DNA of 8,184 bases from DASVDK01 sp036381125 [NCBI: Thermodesulfobacteriota bacterium] (GTDB lineage Bacteria; DASVDK01). This document shows positions 1 to 8,184 of the stretch, piece after piece. A program made the translations under genes and the position numbers. Positions within the stretch are counted from its first letter, which is position 1. The number at the start of each line of letters is the position of its first letter. The notes below the pieces were generated by a model. The model searched no databases, was not told where the DNA came from, and was given only the letters and a program-made list of their open reading frames with translations. The stretch covers positions 1 through 8,184 of the forward strand of contig DASVDK010000018.1 of assembly GCA_036381125.1 (NCBI GenBank). The letters are read 5' to 3'.

Positions 1-737
1 GCCTCGCTCTCCCGCGGGTCCTCCTCGTGGGGGTCGCGCATCGCCTCGACGTCGGGGTGCCGGTAGAGGGCGTTGTCGTCGAAGTTGAGCTTGGCGTCGA
101 GCGCGAGCAGGTCGCCCTGCCGCGTCACGACCAGCGGGTTGATCTCGGCGATGGAGCAGTCGCTCTCGACGTACGCGCGGTAGAGGGCGGTCATGAACGC
201 GACCGCTTTGCCGACCGCCTTGCCCTCGAGCCCGAGGCCGAAGGCGAGCTTGCGCGCCTGGTAGGGCTGGAGCCCGACCGCCGGATCGATCGTCTCGCGC
301 AGGATCTTCTCCGGGTGCTTCGCGGCGACCTCCTCGATCTCCACGCCCCCCTCGGTGGAGGCCATCATCACGACGCGGCCGACCGCGCGGTCGAGGACGA
401 GCCCCAGGTACAGCTCGCGGGCGATGTCGCTCCCCTCCTCGACCAGCACCTTCCTGACCTTCCGCCCCTCGGGGCCGGTCTGGTGCGTGACGAGCTGCAT
501 CCCGAGGATCCGCTCGGCGGCGGCGCGCGCCTCGGCCGGGCTCCTCACCACCGCGACGCCGCCCCCCTTGCCGCGGCCGCCCGCGTGGATCTGCGCCTTC
601 ACGACGACCACCGGGGTGCCGAGCGCCTTCGCGGCCGCCTCGGCCTGGTCCGGGCTCTCGGCCACCTGACCGCGCGGCACGGCGACGCCGTACTTCCGGA
701 GGATTTCCTTGCCCTGATACTCGTGGACGTTCACCAT
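1..737 (-). CDS. sucC: Succinate-CoA ligase (ADP-forming) beta subunit, 3' end cut by window edge
   Basis: Beta subunit of succinyl-CoA synthetase, the cytoplasmic TCA enzyme that interconverts succinyl-CoA and succinate with nucleoside triphosphate formation. I translated it from the ATG at 737-735. 245 complete codons are present, against about 388 in E. coli SucC, so the C-terminal CoA-ligase part lies off the left edge. The N-terminus [17 protein letters not shown] is the family signature. The ATP-grasp glycine loop [10 protein letters not shown] is at residues 51-60. The metal-binding residues are Asn200 (EINPLVV) and Asp214 (ALDAKL), followed by NALYRHPD at 223-230. The Shine-Dalgarno is weak: GAGG only 3 bases before ATG. 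The gene is last in the visible TCA run, separated from fumarase beta by 114 bases with two hairpins. sucD is expected next, outside the window. ATP versus GTP preference cannot be read from this part. Confidence 0.96.
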   Translation of the reverse strand, partial: MVNVHEYQGKEILRKYGVAVPRGQVAESPDQAEAAAKALGTPVVVVKAQIHAGGRGKGGGVAVVRSPAEARAAAERILGMQLVTHQTGPEGRKVRKVLVEEGSDIARELYLGLVLDRAVGRVVMMASTEGGVEIEEVAAKHPEKILRETIDPAVGLQPYQARKLAFGLGLEGKAVGKAVAFMTALYRAYVESDCSIAEINPLVVTRQGDLLALDAKLNFDDNALYRHPDVEAMRDPHEEDPRESE

Positions 738-768
738 CAACCTCGGGGGCTCACGGACCGCGGAGGCT

Positions 769-793
769 CGCGGGCCGCCCCAACGGCCCCGCG
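769..793 (-). other. Intercistronic hairpin between fumarase beta and sucC
   Basis: In the transcribed (minus) direction GGGCCG and CGGCCC form a 6-bp stem around the loop TTGGGG. The stem extends by three more pairs (CGC/GCG) past one bulged base. No T run follows, so it is not a classical terminator. It lies in the only sizeable gap of the TCA run and could act as an mRNA processing or stabilising element that sets the dose of sucC. That role is inferred only, and GC-rich gaps often form stems by chance. Confidence 0.4.
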
Positions 794-810
794 AACCCCC
801 TTGCTCGCGC

Positions 811-825
811 CCCGGCGAAGCCGGG
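811..825 (-). other. Small perfect hairpin in the fumarase beta-sucC gap
   Basis: CCCGGC and GCCGGG form a perfect 6-bp stem with a 3-base loop (or 5 bp with a 5-base loop), 26 bases past the fumarase beta stop codon. It is not followed by T residues. With the hairpin at 769-793 it makes two adjacent stems in one 114-base gap. It may be a 3'-end stabiliser or a remnant of a repetitive extragenic element. No second copy occurs in this window. Confidence 0.35.
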
Positions 826-851
826 ACGCTCGCCACCGCGCTAGGCGCGCC

Positions 852-1427
852 TCACGGTTGCAGCGTGGCGTACGCCGCCTGGTTCTGCGTGTAGAGATCG
901 CCGCCGTGCAGGTCGTAGACGACGACCGCGGGGAAGTCCTCGACCTCGAAGCGCCAGATCGCCTCGGTGCCGAGGTCCTGGTACGCGATCGCCTCGGCCG
1001 ACCTGATCGTCTTGCTGATCTTCGCCCCGAGCCCGCCGATCGCGGCCATGTAGATGGCGCCGTGCCTCGCCATGGCGTCGATGACCGGCCGCGTCCGGTA
1101 GCCCTTGCCGATCATCGCCTTGAGGCCCAGCTCGAGGAGCCGCGGCGTGTACCGGTCCATGCGCGAGGCGGTGGTCGGGCCGGCCGAGCCGATCACCTCG
1201 CCCGGCTTGGGCGGCGTGGGCCCCACGAAGTAGATCGTCTGCCCCTTCACGTCGATCGGGAGCGCCTCGCCCCGGTCGAGCGCCTCGACCATCCGCTTGT
1301 GCGCCGCGTCGCGCGCGCCGTAGATGATGCCGGTGAGGAGCACCCGGTCGCCGCTCTTCACGCGCCGCAGGTCGGCGTCCGACCAGGGGAGCCTGATGCG
1401 AACGGGCTCCGGCACCCCGGTGCTCAC
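852..1427 (-). CDS. Class I (Fe-S) fumarate hydratase, beta subunit (C-terminal domain)
   Basis: Small subunit of the two-gene Fe-S hydro-lyase that interconverts fumarate and L-malate. It corresponds to the C-terminal domain of one-chain FumA/FumB and to TtdB. The 191 residues fit the family length. Visible motifs are GARDAAHKR at 37-45 (conserved Arg/His of the active site), GSAGPTTASRMD at 80-91 and AMIGKGYR at 104-111. I chose the GTG at 1427-1425. It overlaps the alpha-subunit stop in a GTGA tetranucleotide and has a GGGAGGT Shine-Dalgarno 7 bases upstream. The frame stays open further upstream, but that part is antisense-type shadow of the alpha gene. The overlap implies translational coupling, which fits a heteromeric enzyme. 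L-tartrate dehydratase subunits look similar; the mdh-sucC context favours fumarase. No standard symbol is given because fumA/fumB usually mean E. coli isozymes. Confidence 0.94.
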   Translation of the reverse strand: MSTGVPEPVRIRLPWSDADLRRVKSGDRVLLTGIIYGARDAAHKRMVEALDRGEALPIDVKGQTIYFVGPTPPKPGEVIGSAGPTTASRMDRYTPRLLELGLKAMIGKGYRTRPVIDAMARHGAIYMAAIGGLGAKISKTIRSAEAIAYQDLGTEAIWRFEVEDFPAVVVYDLHGGDLYTQNQAAYATLQP

Positions 1428-2266
1428 AGGACGACCTCCCGGTGGCGGTTGGCGTGGCACTGGATGTTGACGGCGACCGGGAGGCTCGCCACGTGGCAGG
1501 GATAGGTCTCGACGTGGATGGCGAGCGCGGTGGTCGTGCCGCCCATCCCCTGCGGCCCGAGACCGAGCTGGTTGGCCTTCTCGAGCAGCTCCCGCTCGTA
1601 GGCCGCCACGTCCGGGTCGTGCGACGGCGTGCCGACGTCGCGCATGATCGCGTGCTTGGCCAGGGAGGCGACCTTGTCGAAGCTGCCGCCGATGCCGACG
1701 CCGACGACGAGCGGCGGGCAGGCGTTCGGCCCCGCGAGCTTGATGGTCTCGAGGACGAACTTCGTCACCCCCTCCTTGCCGTCGGACGGCTTGAGCATCT
1801 GGAGGCGGCCCATGTTCTCGCTGCCGGCCCCCTTGGCCGTGAAGGCGATCCGGATGCGGTCGCCGGCCACGATGTCCGCGTGAATGACGGCCGGGGTGTT
1901 GTCCTTCGTGTTCACCCGCTTGAACGGGTCGCCGACGATGGAGGCCCTGAGGTACCCGTCCCTGTAGCCGCGGCGCACCCCTTCGTTGATGGCGTCGGCG
2001 AGGAGCCCGCCCACGATGTGGACGTCCTGTCCCACGTCCACGAAGAAGACGGCCGTGCCGGTGTCCTGACACATCGGGATCCGCTCGGCGCGCGCCAGCT
2101 CCGCGTTCTCGACGATCTCGTCGAGCACGGCGAGGCCGAGGGGGCTCTTCTCGGTCTGGCGGGCGCGGTCGAGCGCCCGCACCATGTCGGGCCCCAGGTT
2201 CACGCAGGCGTCCATCACCATGTCGCGGACGGCCTGGGTGATCCGGTCGACGTGGATCTCTCGCAT
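1424..2266 (-). CDS. Class I (Fe-S) fumarate hydratase, alpha subunit (N-terminal domain)
   Basis: Large, [4Fe-4S]-binding subunit of fumarase, acting in the cytoplasm. It is 280 residues, the normal size for the separate alpha chain of the TtdA/FumA N-terminal family. The three expected cluster ligands are visible: Cys66 in PMCQDTGT, Cys183 in GPNACPPL and Cys270 in NIQCHANRH. Other conserved stretches are DPFKRVNTKDNTPAVIH (113-129), KGAGSENM (145-152) and GPQGMGGTTT (237-246). The ATG at 2266 has AGGAG 6 bases upstream, in the 22-base gap after mdh. The stop overlaps the beta-subunit start by 4 bases. Fe-S fumarases are oxygen-sensitive, so the gene suggests anaerobic or microaerobic growth, or a second, class II fumarase elsewhere. 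Tartrate dehydratase is the main alternative and is disfavoured by the neighbours. Confidence 0.95.
   Translation of the reverse strand: MREIHVDRITQAVRDMVMDACVNLGPDMVRALDRARQTEKSPLGLAVLDEIVENAELARAERIPMCQDTGTAVFFVDVGQDVHIVGGLLADAINEGVRRGYRDGYLRASIVGDPFKRVNTKDNTPAVIHADIVAGDRIRIAFTAKGAGSENMGRLQMLKPSDGKEGVTKFVLETIKLAGPNACPPLVVGVGIGGSFDKVASLAKHAIMRDVGTPSHDPDVAAYERELLEKANQLGLGPQGMGGTTTALAIHVETYPCHVASLPVAVNIQCHANRHREVVL
1434..1440 (-). promoter_or_regulatory. Ribosome binding site for fumarase beta
   Basis: GGGAGGT inside the end of the alpha-subunit gene, 7 bases before the GTG at 1427. It decides that non-ATG start, which otherwise lacks a nearby ATG, and allows re-initiation at the GTGA overlap. 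Confidence 0.75.
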
Positions 2267-2288
2267 GTGGGTCTCCTGGTCGACTCCC

Positions 2289-4502
<2,214 letters not shown>

Positions 4503-4533
4503 TCACTCGCCGAGGGAACGTCCGCTCGTGTAT

Positions 4534-4562
4534 ACGGTATGCAGGGCCCCCGGCGCTGTCAA
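4534..4562 (-). promoter_or_regulatory. Putative sigma-70-type promoter for the icd-mdh-fumarase-sucC run
   Basis: A perfect TTGACA (4562-4557, minus strand) overlaps the aspS stop codon, TGA being read inside it. After 17 bases comes TACCGT (4539-4534), a weak -10. A better-looking TATACA is at 4534-4529 but with 22-base spacing, which is too long. The predicted start near 4527 would give a leader of about 47 bases before icd. The hisS upstream region has the same layout (TTGACC, 17 bases, TAGCCT), which strengthens the reading. The spacer also holds an imperfect dyad, CAGCGCC/GGCCCTG with one mismatch, which could be an operator. Confidence 0.55.
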
Positions 4563-6370
4563 GGAACGGGCTCGACGGTGCTGCGCACGTGCAACTCCCT
4601 GAGCTGTCTCGGGTCGACCGGCGACGGCGCCCCCACCATCAGGTCCTGCGCCCTGGCGTTCTTCGGGAACGCGATGACCTCGCGGATGGTGCTCTCGCCG
4701 GCCATGAGCATGACCAGGCGATCGAACCCGAAGGCGATGCCGCCGTGCGGCGGCGTGCCGAACTCGAGGGCGTCGAGGAGGAAGCCGAACTTGGCGCGGG
4801 CCTCCGCGTCGGACAGGCCGAGCACCCTGAACATGCGCGCCTGGACGTCCGGCCGGTGGATCCGGATGGAGCCGCCCCCCAGCTCGACCCCGTTCAGCAC
4901 GAGGTCGTACGCCTTCGCCCGCACCGAGGCCGGGTCGCTCTCGAGCCGCGCGAGGTCTTCGTCCATGGGCGCGGTGAAGGGATGGTGGAGCGCGGCCCAG
5001 CGCTGCGCCTCGGCGTCCCACGCGACCAGGGGGAAGTCGAGGATCCAGACGAACCGCCACTCACCGTCCGGGATCATCCCGAGCCGCCGCGCCACCTCGC
5101 CCCGCAGCCGGCCGAGCACCTCGTGGACCACCGCCGGCCGGTCCGCGCCGAAGAGGAGCAGGCTCTCGGGCCCCGCCCCCGCGCGACGCCCCATCTCGGC
5201 TCGCACCTCGTCGGGGAGGAACTTCGCGATCGGCGACTGCCAGTCGCCGGGCGTCGCGCCGACCTTCGCCCAGGCGAGCCCCTTCGCACCGAAGCCCCGG
5301 GCGTACTCCGTCAGCTCGTCCAGCTCCTTGCGGCTCACGGCCGCGCCCGCCGGCCCCGGGACGCAGACGGCCTTGACGAGGCCGCCCGCGGCCGCGGCGT
5401 CGGCGAAGACCTTGAACCCGGTCTCCCGCGCGAGGTCGGTGAGGTCGGTGAGCTCGAGGCCGAAGCGCAGGTCCGGCTTGTCGGAGCCGTACCGGCTCGT
5501 CGCCTCGGCGTAGGTCATCCGCGGGAACGGGCGCGGCAGCTCCACCCCGAGCGCCTCCCGGAAGACGGTCGCGATCATCCCCTCGTTGACGTCGATCACG
5601 TCCTCCCGGCCGACGAACGACATCTCGACGTCGATCTGGGTGAACTCGGGCTGCCGGTCGGCGCGCTGGTCCTCGTCGCGGAAGCACCTGACGATCTGGA
5701 AGTACCGGTCCATGCCCGCGATCATGAGGAGCTGCTTGAAGAGCTGCGGCGACTGCGGGAGCGCGTACCACTCGCCGGGGTTGAGCCGCGACGGCACGAG
5801 GTACTCCTTGGCCCCTTCCGGCGTGCTCTTGTAGAGGATCGGCGTCTCCACCTCGACGAAGCCGAGGCGGTCGTAGTAGTCGCGGACCGCCTTGGCGGCC
5901 CGGTGCCGGAGCACGAGGTTGCGCTGCAGCCGCGGGCGCCGCAGGTCGAGGTAGCGGTACTTGAGCCGGAGCGACTCCGACACCTCGGCCCCCCCGGCCT
6001 CGTCGTCGATGACGAAGGGGGGCGTCCGCGCCTCGTTGAGCACGTGCAGGGCGTGCACGGCGACCTCGACCTCGCCGGTCGGCATGGCCGGGTTCGCGGT
6101 GCCCTCGGGGCGGACCCGCACCGTCCCCTCGACGGCGAGGACGTACTCGCCGCGCACGTGGCCGGCCCGCTCGTGGGCGGCGGGGCTCGTGTCGGGGTTC
6201 ACGACGATCTGGACGAGGCCGCTGCGGTCGCGCAGGTCGATGAAGACCACCCCGCCGTGGTCGCGGCGCCGCTGGGCCCATCCCATGAGCACCACGGCCT
6301 TGCCGGCGTCGGCCTTCCGGAGCGCGCCGCACATGTGCGTCCGGCGCAGGCCCTCCATCGTCTCGGTCAC
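4559..6370 (-). CDS. aspS: Aspartate-tRNA ligase, bacterial type, probably non-discriminating (Asp/Asn)
   Basis: Class II synthetase that charges tRNA with aspartate. It is 603 residues, near the bacterial norm of about 590. Domain order: anticodon-binding OB fold (about 12-115), catalytic core with QSPQLFKQ (206-213) and motif 2 [14 protein letters not shown] (230-243), the bacterial GAD insertion (about 310-420), then [12 protein letters not shown] (494-505) and motif 3 GIAFGFDRL (544-552). In the OB fold RRRDHGG has His38, and VRPEG ends in Gly90. E. coli has Leu and Lys there. His and Gly at these sites mark enzymes that also aspartylate tRNA-Asn for GatCAB to amidate. I chose the GTG at 6370: GGAGG lies 5 bases before it, whereas the ATG at 6358 has none. 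It follows hisS by 17 bases, so the two are probably co-transcribed. Confidence 0.97.
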   Translation of the reverse strand: MTETMEGLRRTHMCGALRKADAGKAVVLMGWAQRRRDHGGVVFIDLRDRSGLVQIVVNPDTSPAAHERAGHVRGEYVLAVEGTVRVRPEGTANPAMPTGEVEVAVHALHVLNEARTPPFVIDDEAGGAEVSESLRLKYRYLDLRRPRLQRNLVLRHRAAKAVRDYYDRLGFVEVETPILYKSTPEGAKEYLVPSRLNPGEWYALPQSPQLFKQLLMIAGMDRYFQIVRCFRDEDQRADRQPEFTQIDVEMSFVGREDVIDVNEGMIATVFREALGVELPRPFPRMTYAEATSRYGSDKPDLRFGLELTDLTDLARETGFKVFADAAAAGGLVKAVCVPGPAGAAVSRKELDELTEYARGFGAKGLAWAKVGATPGDWQSPIAKFLPDEVRAEMGRRAGAGPESLLLFGADRPAVVHEVLGRLRGEVARRLGMIPDGEWRFVWILDFPLVAWDAEAQRWAALHHPFTAPMDEDLARLESDPASVRAKAYDLVLNGVELGGGSIRIHRPDVQARMFRVLGLSDAEARAKFGFLLDALEFGTPPHGGIAFGFDRLVMLMAGESTIREVIAFPKNARAQDLMVGAPSPVDPRQLRELHVRSTVEPVP

Positions 6371-6375
6371 GTCTG

Positions 6376-6380
6376 CCTCC
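6376..6380 (-). promoter_or_regulatory. Ribosome binding site deciding the aspS GTG start
   Basis: GGAGG sits in the 17-base hisS-aspS gap, 5 bases before the GTG at 6370. The in-frame ATG at 6358 would be 17 bases away, too far, so the GTG start is preferred. Confidence 0.75.
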
Positions 6381-6387
6381 GTCGGGG

Positions 6388-7674
6388 TCAGGCGCGCGGT
6401 GCGAGGAGCGCGGCGAGCCGGGGCTCGAGGTCCGCGAGCGGCACCTCCTCCTGTCGGCTCGACGCGAGGTCCCGCAGGATGGCGACCCCCCGCTCGATGT
6501 CGCGGTCGTCGATGATGACGGCGCGCGGCGCCCCGCTACGGTCCGCCCGCCTGAGCTGGGACTTGAGGGACGGTGCGCCGGACTGCCCGCGGCCGGCCAG
6601 CGCGAACTCCGCCGCGACGCCCTGCCGGCGCAGGCGGTCGACCAGCGGCAGGGCGAGGTCGCGGGCCCGCGCCCCGACCGCCGCCACGAAGACGGCCGTG
6701 GTCGGCGGGGCGAAGAGGTCGTCCGGAACGAGGGCGAGGAGCCGCTCGAGCCCGACGGCGAAGCCGAGGGCGGGCGTCGGCGCCCCTCCCAGCTCCTCGA
6801 CGAGCCTGTCGTACCGCCCGCCGCCGGCGACGGCGTTCTGCGCCCCCTCGCTCGCCATCTGGACCTCGAACGCGGTCCGCGTGTAGTAGTCGAATCCGCG
6901 CACCAGGCGCGGGTCGATCGCGACCTCCACGTCGAGGAGGGCGAGGAGCCGGCGCACCTCGGCGAAGTGCGCCGCGCAGGGCTCGCAGAGCCGGTCGATG
7001 ATCCGGGGCGCGTCGGCCGTGGCCTCGATGCAGCCCGGCACCTTGCAGTCGAGCACCCGCATGGGGTTCGTCTCGACGCGCGCGCGGGAGGCCTCGCAGA
7101 GCCGGTCGAGGCGGCCCCGCAGGAAGCGCTGCAGCTCCTCCCGGTACGCCGGCCGGCAGGCGTCGTCGCCGATGGAGTTGAGGAGGACGCGCACCCCCTC
7201 GGCCCGCAGCCGGCGGAGCGTCGTGACCAGGAGCGCGATCACCTCGGCGTCGGCCGCCGGCTCCTCGGCGCCGATCAGCTCGGCGCCCCACTGGTGGAAC
7301 TGCCGGAAGCGGCCCTTCTGCGGCCGCTCGCGGCGGAACATCGGGCCGATGTAGTAGAGCTTCGAGACCGGCTCCTGTGCGTCGAGGCGGTGCTCGATGT
7401 AGGCGCGCACCGTGGGCGCCGTCCCCTCCGGCCGGAGCGTCAGCCGATCGCCCCCCTGGTCCTCCCAGGAGAACATCTCCTTCTCCACCACATCGGTCGC
7501 TTCCCCCAGCCCGCGAGTGAAGAGCGCGGTCGGCTCGGGGATCGGCGTCCGGATCTCGCGGTAGCCGTACGCGTGCGAGAGATCACGCAGGAGACGCTCG
7601 AGCCCCTGCCACCGGGGGCTCTCGGCGGGGAGGATGTCGTTCATGCCCTTCGGGGCGGCGAACCTGGTGGACAC
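6388..7674 (-). CDS. hisS: Histidine-tRNA ligase
   Basis: Class II synthetase that charges tRNA-His; cytoplasmic homodimer in known cases. It is 428 residues from the GTG at 7674, a normal bacterial length. Motifs: RGMNDILP-like [10 protein letters not shown] at 9-18, TLRPEGTAP (79-87), motif 2 [16 protein letters not shown] (113-128), the histidine-specific [14 protein letters not shown] (257-270) and [11 protein letters not shown] (281-291), motif 3 [11 protein letters not shown] (302-312), then a C-terminal anticodon-binding domain (about 326-425). The insertion before the LVRG motif has Cys173, 193, 210, 215, 230 and 233, with C-x4-C and C-x2-C spacing. The frame stays open to 7839, but those extra residues are Pro/Arg/Gly-rich and would contain the promoter. 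GAGAGG lies 4 bases before this GTG. First gene of the hisS-aspS pair. Confidence 0.96.
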   Translation of the reverse strand: MSTRFAAPKGMNDILPAESPRWQGLERLLRDLSHAYGYREIRTPIPEPTALFTRGLGEATDVVEKEMFSWEDQGGDRLTLRPEGTAPTVRAYIEHRLDAQEPVSKLYYIGPMFRRERPQKGRFRQFHQWGAELIGAEEPAADAEVIALLVTTLRRLRAEGVRVLLNSIGDDACRPAYREELQRFLRGRLDRLCEASRARVETNPMRVLDCKVPGCIEATADAPRIIDRLCEPCAAHFAEVRRLLALLDVEVAIDPRLVRGFDYYTRTAFEVQMASEGAQNAVAGGGRYDRLVEELGGAPTPALGFAVGLERLLALVPDDLFAPPTTAVFVAAVGARARDLALPLVDRLRRQGVAAEFALAGRGQSGAPSLKSQLRRADRSGAPRAVIIDDRDIERGVAILRDLASSRQEEVPLADLEPRLAALLAPRA

Positions 7675-7729
7675 GGGGCCTCTCGGGTGCCGGGGACGGC
7701 GCGGATTCCGTAGTGCAAACAAGCTCTTG

Positions 7730-7758
7730 AGGCTAACAGGCCGGCCTGATCCGGTCAA
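7730..7758 (-). promoter_or_regulatory. Putative promoter of the hisS-aspS pair
   Basis: TTGACC (7758-7753) and TAGCCT (7735-7730) on the minus strand, separated by exactly 17 bases. TGT directly before the second box resembles an extended -10. Transcription would start near 7723, about 49 bases before the hisS GTG at 7674. The -35 has 5 of 6 consensus bases and the -10 only 3 of 6. The same architecture precedes icd. Confidence 0.55.
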
Positions 7759-7881
7759 GGCGGCCCCCCCGGGGCGACCTCCGCCGCCCGGCCTCGATGC
7801 GCCCGGCCGACGCCGCGGCGCGAACGGCCGCTTCCCCACCCCGCCCCACGCCGATGTCGCATTGCGTCACGACCCCGCGCG

Positions 7882-7893
7882 ACGTCGCGACGT
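7882..7893. repeat. 12-bp perfect palindrome, operator-like
   Basis: ACGTCGCGACGT equals its own reverse complement. It is embedded in a wider imperfect inverted repeat: GCGTCACG at 7864-7871 against CGTGATGC at 7891-7898, with one mismatch. It lies about 125-130 bases upstream of the hisS -35 box, far for direct repression of hisS. It could be a regulator site for an unseen divergent gene, or chance in GC-rich DNA. Confidence 0.4.
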
Positions 7894-7933
7894 GATGCGT
7901 CGCACACAGCGACCGACCGATGGATATCGCTCC

Positions 7934-7960
7934 CCGACAGGACTCTCCTCGTCCGACAGG
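7934..7960. repeat. Short direct repeat flanking a small hairpin
   Basis: CCGACAGG occurs at 7934-7941 and again at 7953-7960, start-to-start 19 bases. Between them GGAC and GTCC (7940-7943 and 7951-7954) can form a 4-bp stem around a pyrimidine-rich loop. Only two copies are present, so this is neither a CRISPR nor a tandem array. Function unknown. Confidence 0.3.
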
Positions 7961-8144
7961 CGCGTTCTCTGCAAAGCGTGAGTCTGATTCGCTGCCACGG
8001 AGCCAGAAGCTCGCTCGGCGGGCTGGCTGGCAGAGTGAGCCGGAGGGAGGGGTGATTACGAGCGCATCTTCGACTGGGTCCCGCCCGCGTCCCGCGGCTG
8101 CCGCCCGCCCATGACGATCCCTCGCGAACCCGACGTCGAAGCCC

Positions 8145-8167
8145 AGGGGCGCCCGGCGCGCCCCTTT
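8145..8167 (+). terminator. Terminator-like hairpin near the right edge
   Basis: AGGGGCGC (8145-8152) and GCGCCCCT (8158-8165) form a perfect 8-bp stem with the 5-base loop CCGGC, and T bases continue to 8167. Read on the plus strand it resembles a factor-independent terminator with a short T tract. Read on the minus strand there is no T run. No plus-strand gene that it would end has been identified, so it may close an unrecognised small transcript or be a chance GC stem. Confidence 0.35.
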
Positions 8168-8184
8168 CCGGCCGCCCCGCCGGC

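Larger units (their letters stand above)
7759..8184. other. Upstream region without a convincing gene
   Basis: About 425 bases upstream of the hisS promoter. Short open frames exist on both strands, but their products are Arg/Pro/Gly/Ser-rich, match nothing I recognise and mostly lack a ribosome binding site. The part from about 7840 to 8060 is less GC-rich than the genes, as expected of non-coding DNA. I looked for tRNA T-arms, 4.5S RNA, RNase P RNA and a T-box leader and saw none. It contains a palindrome, a direct repeat and a terminator-like hairpin, listed separately. A gene entering from the right edge is possible but unsupported. Confidence 0.6.

Noticed and set aside
27-1505. Plus-strand open frame of 492 codons antisense to sucC and fumarase beta
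   Set aside because: Same kind of shadow: biased composition, no motifs, and it ignores the conserved genes below it.
852-2266. L-tartrate dehydratase TtdAB
   Set aside because: The sequence family is shared, but placement between mdh and sucC makes fumarase much more likely.
4542-4558. Factor-independent terminator after aspS
   Set aside because: The dyad CAGCGCC/GGCCCTG has a mismatch and no following T run, and it lies in the promoter spacer.
5061-6332. Minus-strand 423-codon frame within aspS
   Set aside because: Out-of-frame Arg/Pro/Gly-rich translation of the aspS coding DNA.
7675-7839. N-terminal extension of hisS to an upstream start
   Set aside because: The extra 55 residues are not HisRS-like, homologues start about 10 residues before GMNDILP, and the extension would cover the promoter-like boxes.
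7840-8110. tRNA, T-box leader or other known structured RNA upstream of hisS
   Set aside because: No TTCGA-type T-arm with paired stem, no T-box core sequence and no recognisable RNase P or SRP RNA core was found by eye.

Overview
The window is GC-rich bacterial chromosome with seven protein genes, all read from the minus strand. In transcription order (right to left) they are hisS, aspS, icd, mdh, the alpha and beta subunits of a class I fumarase, and the first two thirds of sucC, which runs off the left edge. Everything recognisable is core metabolism or translation. I see no mobile element, CRISPR array, tRNA or rRNA. The organism cannot be named from this sequence alone. The GC content, the long antisense open frames, the lactate-dehydrogenase-like malate dehydrogenase, the two-gene Fe-S fumarase and a non-discriminating-type AspRS would suit a deep-branching GC-rich Gram-negative lineage (Methylomirabilota/Rokubacteria-like or former Deltaproteobacteria). 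That is a low-confidence inference.

Right part (about 4559-7758): a hisS-aspS pair of class II aminoacyl-tRNA synthetases. A promoter-like element (TTGACC, 17 bp, TAGCCT with an upstream TG) sits about 50 bases ahead of hisS. It supports a GTG start at 7674 rather than a longer open frame. aspS follows after 17 bases, with its own strong Shine-Dalgarno and a GTG start.

Left part (1-4562): a TCA-cycle gene run. A perfect TTGACA -35 box overlaps the aspS stop codon and probably starts a separate transcript, icd-mdh-fumarase alpha-fumarase beta-sucC. The genes are tightly packed: 2 bases between icd and mdh, 22 between mdh and fumarase alpha, and a 4-base GTGA overlap between the fumarase subunits. 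The exception is a 114-base gap with two hairpins before sucC. Together the enzymes cover isocitrate to 2-oxoglutarate, oxaloacetate-malate-fumarate, and succinyl-CoA-succinate. The links from 2-oxoglutarate to succinyl-CoA and from succinate to fumarate are not in the window. sucD and perhaps one of those complexes would be expected just beyond the left edge.

Right edge (7759-8184): about 425 bases without a convincing gene. It holds a 12-bp perfect palindrome, a short direct repeat, and near the edge a GC-rich hairpin followed by three T on the plus strand that resembles a terminator. I did not find a new system here. The points most worth checking are the AspRS specificity signature, the promoter built into the aspS stop codon, and the unexplained right-hand intergenic region.
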